Shown: one piece after another, positions 34,525 through 40,782 of the stretch
Numbering within the stretch: position 1 is the stretch's first letter
Layout of the letters: every line of letters begins with the position of its first letter
Assembly (NCBI GenBank): GCA_947442255.1
Contig: CANEVO010000022.1
Coordinates: forward strand, 1-40,782
DNA length: 40,782 bases
DNA from: Opitutia bacterium
Lineage (GTDB): Bacteria > Verrucomicrobiota > Verrucomicrobiae > Opitutales > Opitutaceae
Direction of reading: 5' to 3'
Notes under the pieces: generated by a model
What the model was told of the DNA's origin: nothing
The model's input: the letters and a program-made list of their open reading frames with translations, nothing else
Databases searched by the model: none
Made by a program: the position numbers and the translations under genes

Positions 34525-35961
34525 ATGCCCGACCTGTCCCACGAATCGATTCGTTCCGCGCTCGCGGGCCAGCCGCTGTTCGAAGACAAGACGTGGCAGC
34601 TCTCGCCGGCCGCCTGGCCCCTCACGCCGGAGCAAGTGACGCAGCTCGAAGCGATCGGCGCCGCTTGTTTCGAGTTTCATCAAGCGCTCGAAACGCTTTA
34701 TCTGCGCTCGGTCGCGGGAAAAAACCTCCTGCGCAACAAGCCGCTGCTCGCTCCGTGGGCGGCCGATTACCTCGATCGAGCCAAGCCGCCGGCGCTCGTG
34801 GCGCATGCGCGTGATCCAAGGAACCGTGGAGCTTTTCCGCTGGTTTTACGTCCCGACCTGCTCCTCACGGACGACGGTTTCGCGCTGACCGAACTCGATT
34901 CGGTGCCGGGTGGAATCGGCCTGACCGCGTTTCTCAACCGGTTGTATGGTGGGGGCGCGGATGCCACGGTGCTTGGTCGCGGCGACGCAATGCTCGACAA
35001 TTTCTACGCGGCTCTGGCGGCGCTGCGGCCGGCGGTGCGAAATCCGTTGATCGCCCTGGTGGTAAGCGACGAAGCGGCGACCTATCGCCCGGAAATGCAA
35101 TGGCTCGCGCTCCAGTTGCAGTTGCGGGGCAAGCGCGTCTTCTGTCTCCGCCCCGAGGATGTTTTTCCGCTGGAGAATTCCCTGTTCTTCGATGCCGACG
35201 GCAACCCAGAGAAGATCGATATCATCTATCGGTTCTTCGAGCTCTTCGATCTCGAGAACATCCGGACGCGGAAGTATATTTTTGAAGCATGGGCGGCTGG
35301 CGAAGTCGCCATCACGCCGCCGATGCGTCCCTTTCAGGAGGAGAAACTCGCGCTCGCGCTTTTTCATCACCACTTGCTGCAGGACTTTTGGGCCGAGGCG
35401 ATCAGCGCGCGCGCGCTCAAGGTCCTGCGTCCGCTCATTCCGCCGACATGGATCATGGATCCGGCGCCGTTGCCGCCCGGCGCGGTGCTTGACGGCCCGC
35501 GGGTCGGTGGGCGTGCGCTCAACGACTGGCGCGATCTGGTCGGGGCGTCCCAAAAAGAACGCGACCTCATCGTCAAGATCAGTGGCTATCACGCGACGGC
35601 GTGGGGTGCGCGCAGCGTCGTGCTCGGCAGCGATTGCTCCCGCGAGGAGTGGCAACAAGGGGTGGAGCGGGCGATCGCGATCGCGCCGACGAATCTCCAC
35701 GTCATCCAAACCTACAAGAAGCCGCGCCGCCTGGAGCATCCCGTTTACGACCCGGTCATTGCCCCGGGTTTGTCGCCGGCGGTGCACGTGAAGGCGGGCC
35801 GCCTGCGCCTATGTCCGTATTATTTCATTTTTGATGGCAAGTCCCACTTGTCTGGTGCGCTGGCGACTTTCTGTCCGCCGGACAAAAAGATCATACACGG
35901 AATGCAAGACGCCGCCCTGCTTCCTTCTAGGGTTTTCTCCGCAAGTCAGGACCGTGTCTAA
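34525..35961 (+). CDS. ATP-grasp-like protein, glutathionylspermidine-synthase-type fold (uncharacterised)
   Basis: A 478-residue protein without an assignable name. Residues 109-130 read RPDLLLTDDGFA and LTELDSVPGGIG, a pre-ATP-grasp pattern seen in glutathionylspermidine-synthase-like and circularly permuted ATP-grasp proteins. IYRFFELFDLENIRTRKYIFEA follows mid-protein, and DLIVKISGYHATAWGARSV (from about residue 348) looks like the nucleotide-binding strands with a lysine. It ends SQDRV. No signal peptide is present, so it is cytoplasmic. It is 80 bases downstream of prfB in the same direction. A ligase joining an amine or amino acid to a carboxylate is the family expectation; no substrate can be named. 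Confidence 0.7.
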   Translation: MPDLSHESIRSALAGQPLFEDKTWQLSPAAWPLTPEQVTQLEAIGAACFEFHQALETLYLRSVAGKNLLRNKPLLAPWAADYLDRAKPPALVAHARDPRNRGAFPLVLRPDLLLTDDGFALTELDSVPGGIGLTAFLNRLYGGGADATVLGRGDAMLDNFYAALAALRPAVRNPLIALVVSDEAATYRPEMQWLALQLQLRGKRVFCLRPEDVFPLENSLFFDADGNPEKIDIIYRFFELFDLENIRTRKYIFEAWAAGEVAITPPMRPFQEEKLALALFHHHLLQDFWAEAISARALKVLRPLIPPTWIMDPAPLPPGAVLDGPRVGGRALNDWRDLVGASQKERDLIVKISGYHATAWGARSVVLGSDCSREEWQQGVERAIAIAPTNLHVIQTYKKPRRLEHPVYDPVIAPGLSPAVHVKAGRLRLCPYYFIFDGKSHLSGALATFCPPDKKIIHGMQDAALLPSRVFSASQDRV

Positions 35962-36039
35962 CCGCGGTGGATCGCACAAATTTTTCCGGCTATTTAGAAA
36001 GTAGCGAGCTGTTCTGGCGACGGCATTTGTCGCATTCGG

Positions 36040-37364
36040 ACGGTCGGCCTCGCTGACGCGGGGCCGACCGGCATCGGCGCGGTTCGCACGCGGGCCGACC
36101 AGGGCGATTCGGAAGCGCTCAACGCACTGGGGAACGCCTACGCGAACGAGCCGGGGGCGGCGCAAAATCTGGCGGAAGCCATCGCGCTGTATCAGCGGGC
36201 CGCCGATCGCGGGCTGGCGTCGGCGAATTTCAACCTTGGCATAATGCACGAGCTCGGCCGCGGCGTGCCGGCGAACCTGGCCAATACATTCAAATTTTAC
36301 CTGAAGGCGGCGGAGTAAGGATTCGTACCCGCGCAGTTTAACGCGGGCAACATGTATGCCAACGGTGCGGGCACGAAGCAGGATTTTTTCGAAGCGGCGC
36401 TCTGGTTCCGGCAGGCGGCGGACCGGGGCATTCCCGAGGCGCAATACAACCTTTCACTTGCCTACGAGTTGGGCCAAGGAGTAGGTAAGGACGAGCCGGC
36501 GGCACAGCGCTGGTATCGGCAGGCCGCGACGCAAGGCTACGGGCGGGCACGCTTCAACCTCGCCCTTATGCTGAAAGAAGGTCGCGGTTCCCCGGTCGAT
36601 GTCGCGGCCGCGCTGACGTTTTATCGGGCAGGCGCGGAACAAAATTTTGCCCCGGCGCAGAACAATCTCGGAATCCTGCTCGCCGAGGGCCGCGGGGTGG
36701 CGGCCAATCTGGCCGAGGCCTACAGCTGGCTTTCGTTGGCCGTGGAAAACGGCGCCAAGCCGACCGGGCGCGATTTAGTGGCGCGACAACTCTCGCCGGC
36801 TCAGCTCGCCGAGGCCGGCACGGCCGTGGCCAGACTTCGTGCGGCGCTGGTCTTGACCGCGCCCGCGGCGTCCGCGGCCAGCACGCCACCGCCAGCCCGT
36901 CCGTCCACCCCGATAAATCCGCCGGCGCCGGCGACTCCGCCCGCCGACCCCGCCGGGCTCAACGCACGCCTCGCAGCGATCCAGTCCGAGCTCGAGAGAT
37001 TCCGCGTCGAAAACGGGCGGCTTGCGGTCACTGCCCAGACGCTTGCTCAGAAAAAAGCGGCGCTGGAACAGCGGCTGCCCCCGCCGCCCGTGACAAATTT
37101 TCCGCCCAGATCGCCAGCCTTGAGAAAGCCCAGGCCGAGGCGCAGACCAGTTCCACGCGGCTCGCGGCCGAAAACAACCAGTTCAAGACCGCGGCGTCGC
37201 GTTCGACTCAGAATAGCACGCTGACCACGTTGCGAACGCAGGTCGAACAGCTGACGCGCACCGCCGAAACGCTGCGCGATGAGAAAACCAAGGCCGAGCG
37301 CCAGGCGGAACAGTTGGCCGCCGAACTGAAGGCTGCCCGCAACAGCGCTGCCGCGCCGGCCTAG
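36040..37364 (+). pseudogene. Sel1-repeat / coiled-coil protein, broken by a nonsense codon and a frameshift
   Basis: At least five Sel1-type repeats are visible, for instance LGNAYANEPGAAQNLAEAIA, FNLGIMHELGRGVPAN, YNLSLAYELGQGVGKD and NNLGILLAEGRGVAAN. A Pro/Ala-rich linker follows, then a coiled coil. TAA at 36316-36318 interrupts repeat two where AAEQGF is expected (a CAA-to-TAA change). Near 37079-37083 a run of five C shifts the frame; the coiled coil then continues as KFSAQIASLEKAQAEAQ to TAG at 37362. No start codon is found ahead of the first repeat. Sel1 proteins are scaffolds for protein contacts; this copy is probably dead. Confidence 0.75.
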
Positions 37365-37509
37365 CCTTCCTGGTTTCGGCAACAGGGGCTTTACTATCAC
37401 CCATTCTTTTTGCGTTACACTGCTCGGATACGGCTCTCTTTTCGCCTGCATCTACCACCCTAAACATCCGGCGCCTCCTCGGGGCAGAGTTTTTTTCACA
37501 GCTTCTAAG

Positions 37510-37554
37510 GGCGGTTCGACCGCCGGCAACGTTCAGGCCTGATCCCGGCCTGAA
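37510..37554 (-). terminator. Two hairpins downstream of the arm-binding-like microprotein
   Basis: GGCGGT-TCG-ACCGCC (37510-37524) and TTCAGGCC/GGCCTGAA (37532-37539 and 37547-37554) are strong stems. Neither is followed by a T-tract on the minus strand, so they may be mRNA 3' ends or Rho-assisted stops. The remainder of the 37365-37601 gap holds no gene. Confidence 0.4.
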
Positions 37555-37601
37555 TCGTCGCAGTGCAGGTAAGCGGAGGGCGCGCCGCAACCTGAAACGA
37601 C

Positions 37602-37859
37602 TCAAGCGGCGACGGCCTTGCGTCCGCTGCCTACGGCCGGTCTGGTTGCTTCCGAAGACAGGTGGGAGAAGAACGAGTCGCGCCGTTCCCGGGCGACCTG
37701 GAGGTCCTTGGTCCCAAGCGAGCGCCGGATACGCTCCTTGGTGAACGGCGTGGGATGCACGGTGTAATGCAGGAACCAGGTCCCGTGGTTGTTCCACAGG
37801 TGATGGTTCGGGTTGTCCGCGTGGACGCGGATTCCGGCGAGGCTGGCGATGGTATTCAT
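37602..37859 (-). CDS. Microprotein resembling an integrase arm-binding domain
   Basis: An 85-residue protein: MNTIASLAGIRVHADNPNHH, GTWFLHYTVHPTPFTKERIR, and RRSLGTKDLQVARERRDSFF. The middle is like the AP2/arm-type DNA-binding strand of tyrosine integrases, where W-x-x-x-Y/F-x-x-x-G-x-R-x-R-x-S-L-G-T is followed by A-x-x-x-R-D. The catalytic integrase core is absent and the frame is closed cleanly by a stop, so it is not a visibly truncated integrase. A conserved stand-alone DNA-binding microprotein is my favoured reading; loss of a long core at an old island edge is the alternative. A hairpin-rich leader with a terminator lies upstream. Confidence 0.6.
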   Translation of the reverse strand: MNTIASLAGIRVHADNPNHHLWNNHGTWFLHYTVHPTPFTKERIRRSLGTKDLQVARERRDSFFSHLSSEATRPAVGSGRKAVAA

Positions 37860-37910
37860 GATGCGTGATTTTCTTTTGTGGAGTTATCGCGCCTCAGGTT
37901 TGAAAACAAA

Positions 37911-37937
37911 AAACCGACCTTGGCATCAAGTCGGTTT
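37911..37937 (-). terminator. Intrinsic terminator between the leader and the microprotein gene
   Basis: On the minus strand, AAACCGAC (rc of 37930-37937) pairs with GTCGGTTT (rc of 37911-37918) around an 11-base loop. The stem runs into TTTGTTTTC just after. This is a good Rho-independent terminator, and its place ahead of a gene suggests attenuation. Confidence 0.75.
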
Positions 37938-38080
37938 CGTCTTCGGGAGCGTTCTTGGTTCGCCTCCCTTGCGGGCTGCGCACATCCGGGGACTTCCCCG
38001 ATCCACCGTGGCCGCTCCCGGCCCGGTTGGCGGAGCCAGCTTTTGAGGGCCGACTCGTTCCTGATGCAGGAAGGAACTTG
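37911..38080 (-). ncRNA. Hairpin-rich leader or small RNA, ends in an intrinsic terminator
   Basis: Read on the minus strand from about 38080: GTTCCT/AGGAAC, then CGGCCC/GGGCCG enclosing TGGC-TCC-GCCA, then GGGGA/TCCCC, then GGGAG/CTCCC, and finally the terminator stem AAACCGAC/GTCGGTTT. Five successive pairable stems suggest a structured RNA. I do not match it to 6S, SRP, tmRNA or a known riboswitch. It could be a leader controlling the microprotein gene that starts 52 bases beyond the terminator, or an independent small RNA. Confidence 0.4.
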
Positions 38081-38171
38081 AATACTCTCGGTTCAGTCGT
38101 CCAGTCTTTTTTTGGGCAGTCGGGCCGAACCCCGGTCTGGCCCGGTTGCGGTTCGGCGCCGGAGGCCTTGC

Positions 38172-39200
38172 TTACGGCGCGTGGCTCTTGGTGTAGTGGT
38201 CGCGCAGCGGATCGCGGCCAAAATCCCGTTTGAAATCGCGGAACACAGAATGGACATGATTCGCGCTGTTCTGGGTGTTATCGAACTCGATGAGGAAGGC
38301 GTCGCCTTGAATCCGGTAGTAGTGCGGGTCACCCCGTTCGAGCCCGCCCGCCCACGCAAACGTGAGGTTGTTGATTCCGGCCTTGGTGATTTCAGCGACG
38401 GTCTCCTCAGCGATTTCCGTCCGGCCGCGGTTCAGGTAGAGCCTCACGAGGCTGAATAACTGTTCGCGTTGCTTTGCATTCAGGCGGGCGGCGCTGATGC
38501 CCACGGGTGAGAGCGGACCGACTTCCCTCTTGTTGGCCGTGATAATTTCGCCGGGGGCTTTGGTTTCGATGATCGCGATTTTACGTTGGGCGTCATCTAG
38601 GGATTTCACGATCGCACGCCCCAGATCCTCCTCTTCGCCAAGGACTCGTTCGCCGGTGCGCGGTCCACTGCGCACCTCCGCAGGATTGCTGCCGATAAAG
38701 GCGGGCGCGAAGAAAACATGCGAGCCGTCGACCACCGTGAAGTTGAACGAAAGGTGGTGGCCTTCGAACCGCCACCCCCACGATTTGTCGGCGGTGGGTG
38801 GACCGAATACCGTGACGAAATAAAGCTGCGGATCGCGACGCCCGGGCGGCTTGTTGTGCTCCAGCTCGCGGAGCACCAACTCCATGGACATGATCGCCTC
38901 CGCTCTGGCCAGACCGCTCTGGCCCAGACCGGTTCGAAGCAGTGCGATCGCGAGGTCGCGTTGCTTTTCATCCATCGCTTTGAGCGGCAGACCGTGCCGC
39001 GGCACAGGCGTGAAAAACCAGTTTTCGCGTTCCGCGTCCGTGAGGGCGTAGGTGGCCTGCTTCTTCTGGTCGGTGGAAAGCGCGCCCAAAAAACCATTGG
39101 CCGCGGCCAGCATGTCGACGGCAGGTGCATGGGCGAAAATGGAAACGCTGGCGGCGAGCCAGACGAGAACCGCGACGGCAATTCGAAGGGTGGGGCGCAT
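38172..39200 (-). CDS. Secreted DUF3500-domain protein
   Basis: A 342-residue exported protein: signal peptide MRPTLRIAVAVLVWLAASVS to about residue 26, cleaved before HAPAVD. The body matches DUF3500: FLGALSTDQKKQATYALTD, PRHGLPLKAMDEKQRDLA, ELEHNKPPGRRDPQLYFVTV, FEGHHLSFNFTVVDG, and the closing GDPHYYRIQGDAFLIEFDNT with NHVHSVFRDFKRDFGRDPL. The family function is unknown. Many members are secreted or lipid-anchored in planctomycetes and verrucomicrobia. ATG 39200 was chosen since the signal peptide starts there; the open frame extends upstream without a signal. No partner gene is obvious. Confidence 0.92.
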   Translation of the reverse strand: MRPTLRIAVAVLVWLAASVSIFAHAPAVDMLAAANGFLGALSTDQKKQATYALTDAERENWFFTPVPRHGLPLKAMDEKQRDLAIALLRTGLGQSGLARAEAIMSMELVLRELEHNKPPGRRDPQLYFVTVFGPPTADKSWGWRFEGHHLSFNFTVVDGSHVFFAPAFIGSNPAEVRSGPRTGERVLGEEEDLGRAIVKSLDDAQRKIAIIETKAPGEIITANKREVGPLSPVGISAARLNAKQREQLFSLVRLYLNRGRTEIAEETVAEITKAGINNLTFAWAGGLERGDPHYYRIQGDAFLIEFDNTQNSANHVHSVFRDFKRDFGRDPLRDHYTKSHAP

Positions 39201-39271
39201 CCCTGATCGAAATGTCGAAACGCCGGACTGAGGCAAGCCCCGCGGCTGGGGTGGACCCAGGTCCAATGAAT

Positions 39272-39296
39272 AAACCGGCCGGATTTTGGCCGGTTT
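39272..39296 (-). terminator. Intrinsic terminator of the SGNH hydrolase gene
   Basis: AAACCGGCC (39272-39280) pairs with GGCCGGTTT (39288-39296) around a 7-base loop. On the minus strand the stem begins at the SGNH gene's TAA and is followed by TTTATTC, a modest U-rich tail. The symmetric T-rich side means it could also stop transcription coming from the left. Confidence 0.75.
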
Positions 39297-40438
39297 TAGC
39301 GGCGCAGGGCGGCGCGCAGAATGGGTTCCATCACGTCGGCCTGGCGCATGAAACCGAGATCGTTGGCATGGGAGGCGTCCGTGGCGCCCTCGGCATCGTC
39401 GCCATAAAGATGGTCGCCGGGGATGTAGTGCAGGTTCTTCACGCCTTCTTTTTGCAGCGTCTGGAATGCGGCGCGCAGGGCAGCGTGATTTTCGTCATGG
39501 AACGTGGTGCTAGCCGGGATGATCCAGGAGTTCGTCATCCGGCGATCCTCGACCAGCACGATGGGCGTGTCCGGTCGGGCGGCGCGGAGTTGTTTCACGA
39601 GCGGGACGCATTTGGCGGTGACGTCGGATGGCTTCATATTGGGCAGGCAGTCGATGACGTAAGCGGCGGCATCGATTTGCGTGAGGAATTCGCCCACGGC
39701 CGCATCCATGCGGCCGTTGCCGGAGAAACCGAGATTGACGATCGGGTGGTCGAAGCGCCGGCCCAGAATCGCGGTGTGAACTATGCCCGGGCGGGAGGCG
39801 CAGGCGCCATGCGTGATGGAGGTGCCGTAAAACACGATCGGCTTCGCACGAGGAGCGAGGCCTTCGAACGTGGCGCCGCGGGGCACGCCGATTTCGAGCG
39901 ATTCCACGCCGTTGTAGAGCGGCAGGTAGGCGGCGTATTCCCGGAACCCCGGGGCGAGACCCTTGATGATCTCGGCACGCACTTCCTGCGTGGCGGGTCT
40001 CGTCACCTGCACCCAGCGCCATTTACCACCGGCGTCGCGCGCGTAAAGATCGACGCCGCTGACGCCCGTGGCGGGCATGTGGGGCATCCCGAGCTGCGCC
40101 TTGCGCAATTTATAGTGAACGTGAATCGCGGTGGCGTCGGTCTTGAACCGTACCATCATGCCCGCGCTGTCGCGGCTGAGGCTCCAGACCGCGGGCGTCA
40201 CGGTCTTTTCGGCGGCAGCGGGCAGCCGGTCGAACCATTGCAACCGTTCCGCGTCGGTCCACGCCCGGCCCTCGACGCCCCATTGCGTGACGTCATGCCA
40301 GTCCAGATTCTGACCGGCTGCCTGGTTGACGCCCATCGCGGGATCGAGGCGTGAAACATCCGGAGCGGGCGCAGCCGTTTGGGCGACGAGCGAAACGCTG
40401 GCGACGAGGAATGCGGCGAGGAACAAGTTTGGTCTCAT
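39296..40438 (-). CDS. Secreted SGNH/GDSL hydrolase
   Basis: A 380-residue protein with a signal peptide (LFLAAFLVASVSLVAQ) and two domains: an N-terminal SGNH_hydrolase_N-type beta domain (about residues 45-195) and a C-terminal SGNH domain. The nucleophile is Ser207 in FYGTSITHG. The block II/III region has NLGFSGNGRMD, and the catalytic Asp354-x-x-His357 is in DASHANDLG. All four SGNH residue classes are present, so the enzyme should be an active esterase, probably acting on acylated carbohydrate outside the cell. ATG 40438 opens the signal peptide. Its stop is immediately followed by a terminator. Confidence 0.93.
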   Translation of the reverse strand: MRPNLFLAAFLVASVSLVAQTAAPAPDVSRLDPAMGVNQAAGQNLDWHDVTQWGVEGRAWTDAERLQWFDRLPAAAEKTVTPAVWSLSRDSAGMMVRFKTDATAIHVHYKLRKAQLGMPHMPATGVSGVDLYARDAGGKWRWVQVTRPATQEVRAEIIKGLAPGFREYAAYLPLYNGVESLEIGVPRGATFEGLAPRAKPIVFYGTSITHGACASRPGIVHTAILGRRFDHPIVNLGFSGNGRMDAAVGEFLTQIDAAAYVIDCLPNMKPSDVTAKCVPLVKQLRAARPDTPIVLVEDRRMTNSWIIPASTTFHDENHAALRAAFQTLQKEGVKNLHYIPGDHLYGDDAEGATDASHANDLGFMRQADVMEPILRAALRR

Positions 40439-40519
40439 GGGGAATAAATTGCGTGGGAAGGACGAAGGAAAAGACCGGGGCCGGTTAGGGGGTAGCCGGC
40501 GGAAAGCTTCCGGGCGGAG

Positions 40520-40782
40520 TGAGCGGGTTCCGAAAACTGGGCTAGGTGAAGTGTTAGTCTTTGGCTCGGGTTGATGTGATGACTGCGGTGGTGGTTGGCA
40601 ATCCGAAGCGGAGGGACGGACCGGCTTGGCGGTCCGGCCCGGAGCTTGGGATTGGTAAAGATTTTTCCGCGACGAAGCGGTGCGGAGAGAGATAGCCGAG
40701 CGAGCTGTGCGGCCGCGCGGCGTTGTAGTCCTGGCGGAAGTCTTCGATGACGACACGGGCCTCGGTCAGCGTCCAGAGTTGC
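40520..40782 (-). mobile_element. IS3-family element, right end only in the window
   Basis: The tip TGAGCGGGTTCCGAAAACTG starts at 40520, close to 80 bases upstream of the SGNH gene. The element continues past the window's right edge. It is the intact-looking relative of the scar at 14373-14538 and of the end sequence at 7267-7297. Confidence 0.85.
40554..40782 (-). CDS. IS3-family transposase OrfB, C-terminal part
   Basis: The visible 75 residues (5' end outside the window) read LWTLTEARVVIEDFRQDYN, then AARPHSSLGYLSPHRFVAE, the conserved end of the IS3-family DDE transposase (rve_3) where YNxxRPHSSLGY follows the catalytic Glu region. A TAA at 40554-40556 ends it after ITSTRAKD. The reading frame is open over the whole visible length, so this copy may be functional. 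Confidence 0.9.
   Translation of the reverse strand, partial: QLWTLTEARVVIEDFRQDYNAARPHSSLGYLSPHRFVAEKSLPIPSSGPDRQAGPSLRFGLPTTTAVITSTRAKD

Noticed and set aside
37911..38080. 6S RNA, SRP RNA, tmRNA or a cobalamin riboswitch
   Set aside because: The series of separate short stems does not match the single long stem-bubble of 6S, the SRP apical GGAA loop region, any tag sequence of tmRNA, or the cobalamin consensus.

Overview
The window looks like chromosomal DNA of a Verrucomicrobiota bacterium, most likely Opitutaceae-like. This is inference from high GC, a large TonB-dependent receptor with an Opitutus-style plug, DUF3500 and SGNH hydrolase genes, Tat-exported Gfo/Idh/MocA oxidoreductases, and small membrane proteins of a type I associate with that group. 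No 16S gene is present to confirm it.

Left arm (1-6,384): one minus-strand run of genes that nearly touch. In transcription order they are a DoxX-like membrane protein, a Tat-exported Gfo/Idh/MocA oxidoreductase, a secreted discoidin-domain protein, an Agl23-like (TIGR03663) multi-pass membrane protein, a DPM1-like GT2 glycosyltransferase and ApbE (cut by the window edge). The last three overlap at their start/stop codons.

Candidate island (6,433-18,649): an intact tRNA-Phe gene (6,385-6,460) is followed 12.2 kb later by a directly repeated copy of its 3' end (30 bp, one mismatch). This is the geometry of an element integrated at a tRNA. Inside are a TonB-dependent receptor, a GH28 pectinase-type pseudogene, an alpha/beta hydrolase, an M14 carboxypeptidase, a dead membrane microprotein, and a second cargo block: two glycosyltransferases of the rSAM/selenodomain-associated ('arsenosugar') families, a rhodanese, a sterol-desaturase-family hydroxylase and an IS-truncated DUF547 gene. 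IS3-type scars sit at 7.3, 14.4 and 18.5 kb. No integrase is visible, so the element looks old and immobile.

Core region (18,682-35,961): mostly housekeeping genes: a lipoprotein, a SNF2-type helicase, an MFS transporter, an IspH with an unusual ~185-residue N-terminal extension, a frameshifted Xre/RES toxin-antitoxin pair with paired operators, alaS, leuB, a metallo-beta-lactamase-fold hydrolase, ribD, a RdgB/HAM1 pyrophosphatase, prfB with its programmed +1 frameshift, and an ATP-grasp-like protein.

Right arm (35,962-40,782): a decayed Sel1-repeat/coiled-coil gene, a microprotein resembling an integrase arm-binding domain behind a hairpin-rich leader ending in an intrinsic terminator, a DUF3500 protein, an SGNH hydrolase, and the 3' end of an IS3-family transposase related to the scar at 14.4 kb. 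Single-base frameshifts recur in this window (GH28, RES, Xre, Sel1). Some are certainly real decay, but assembly indels must be excluded for the rest.
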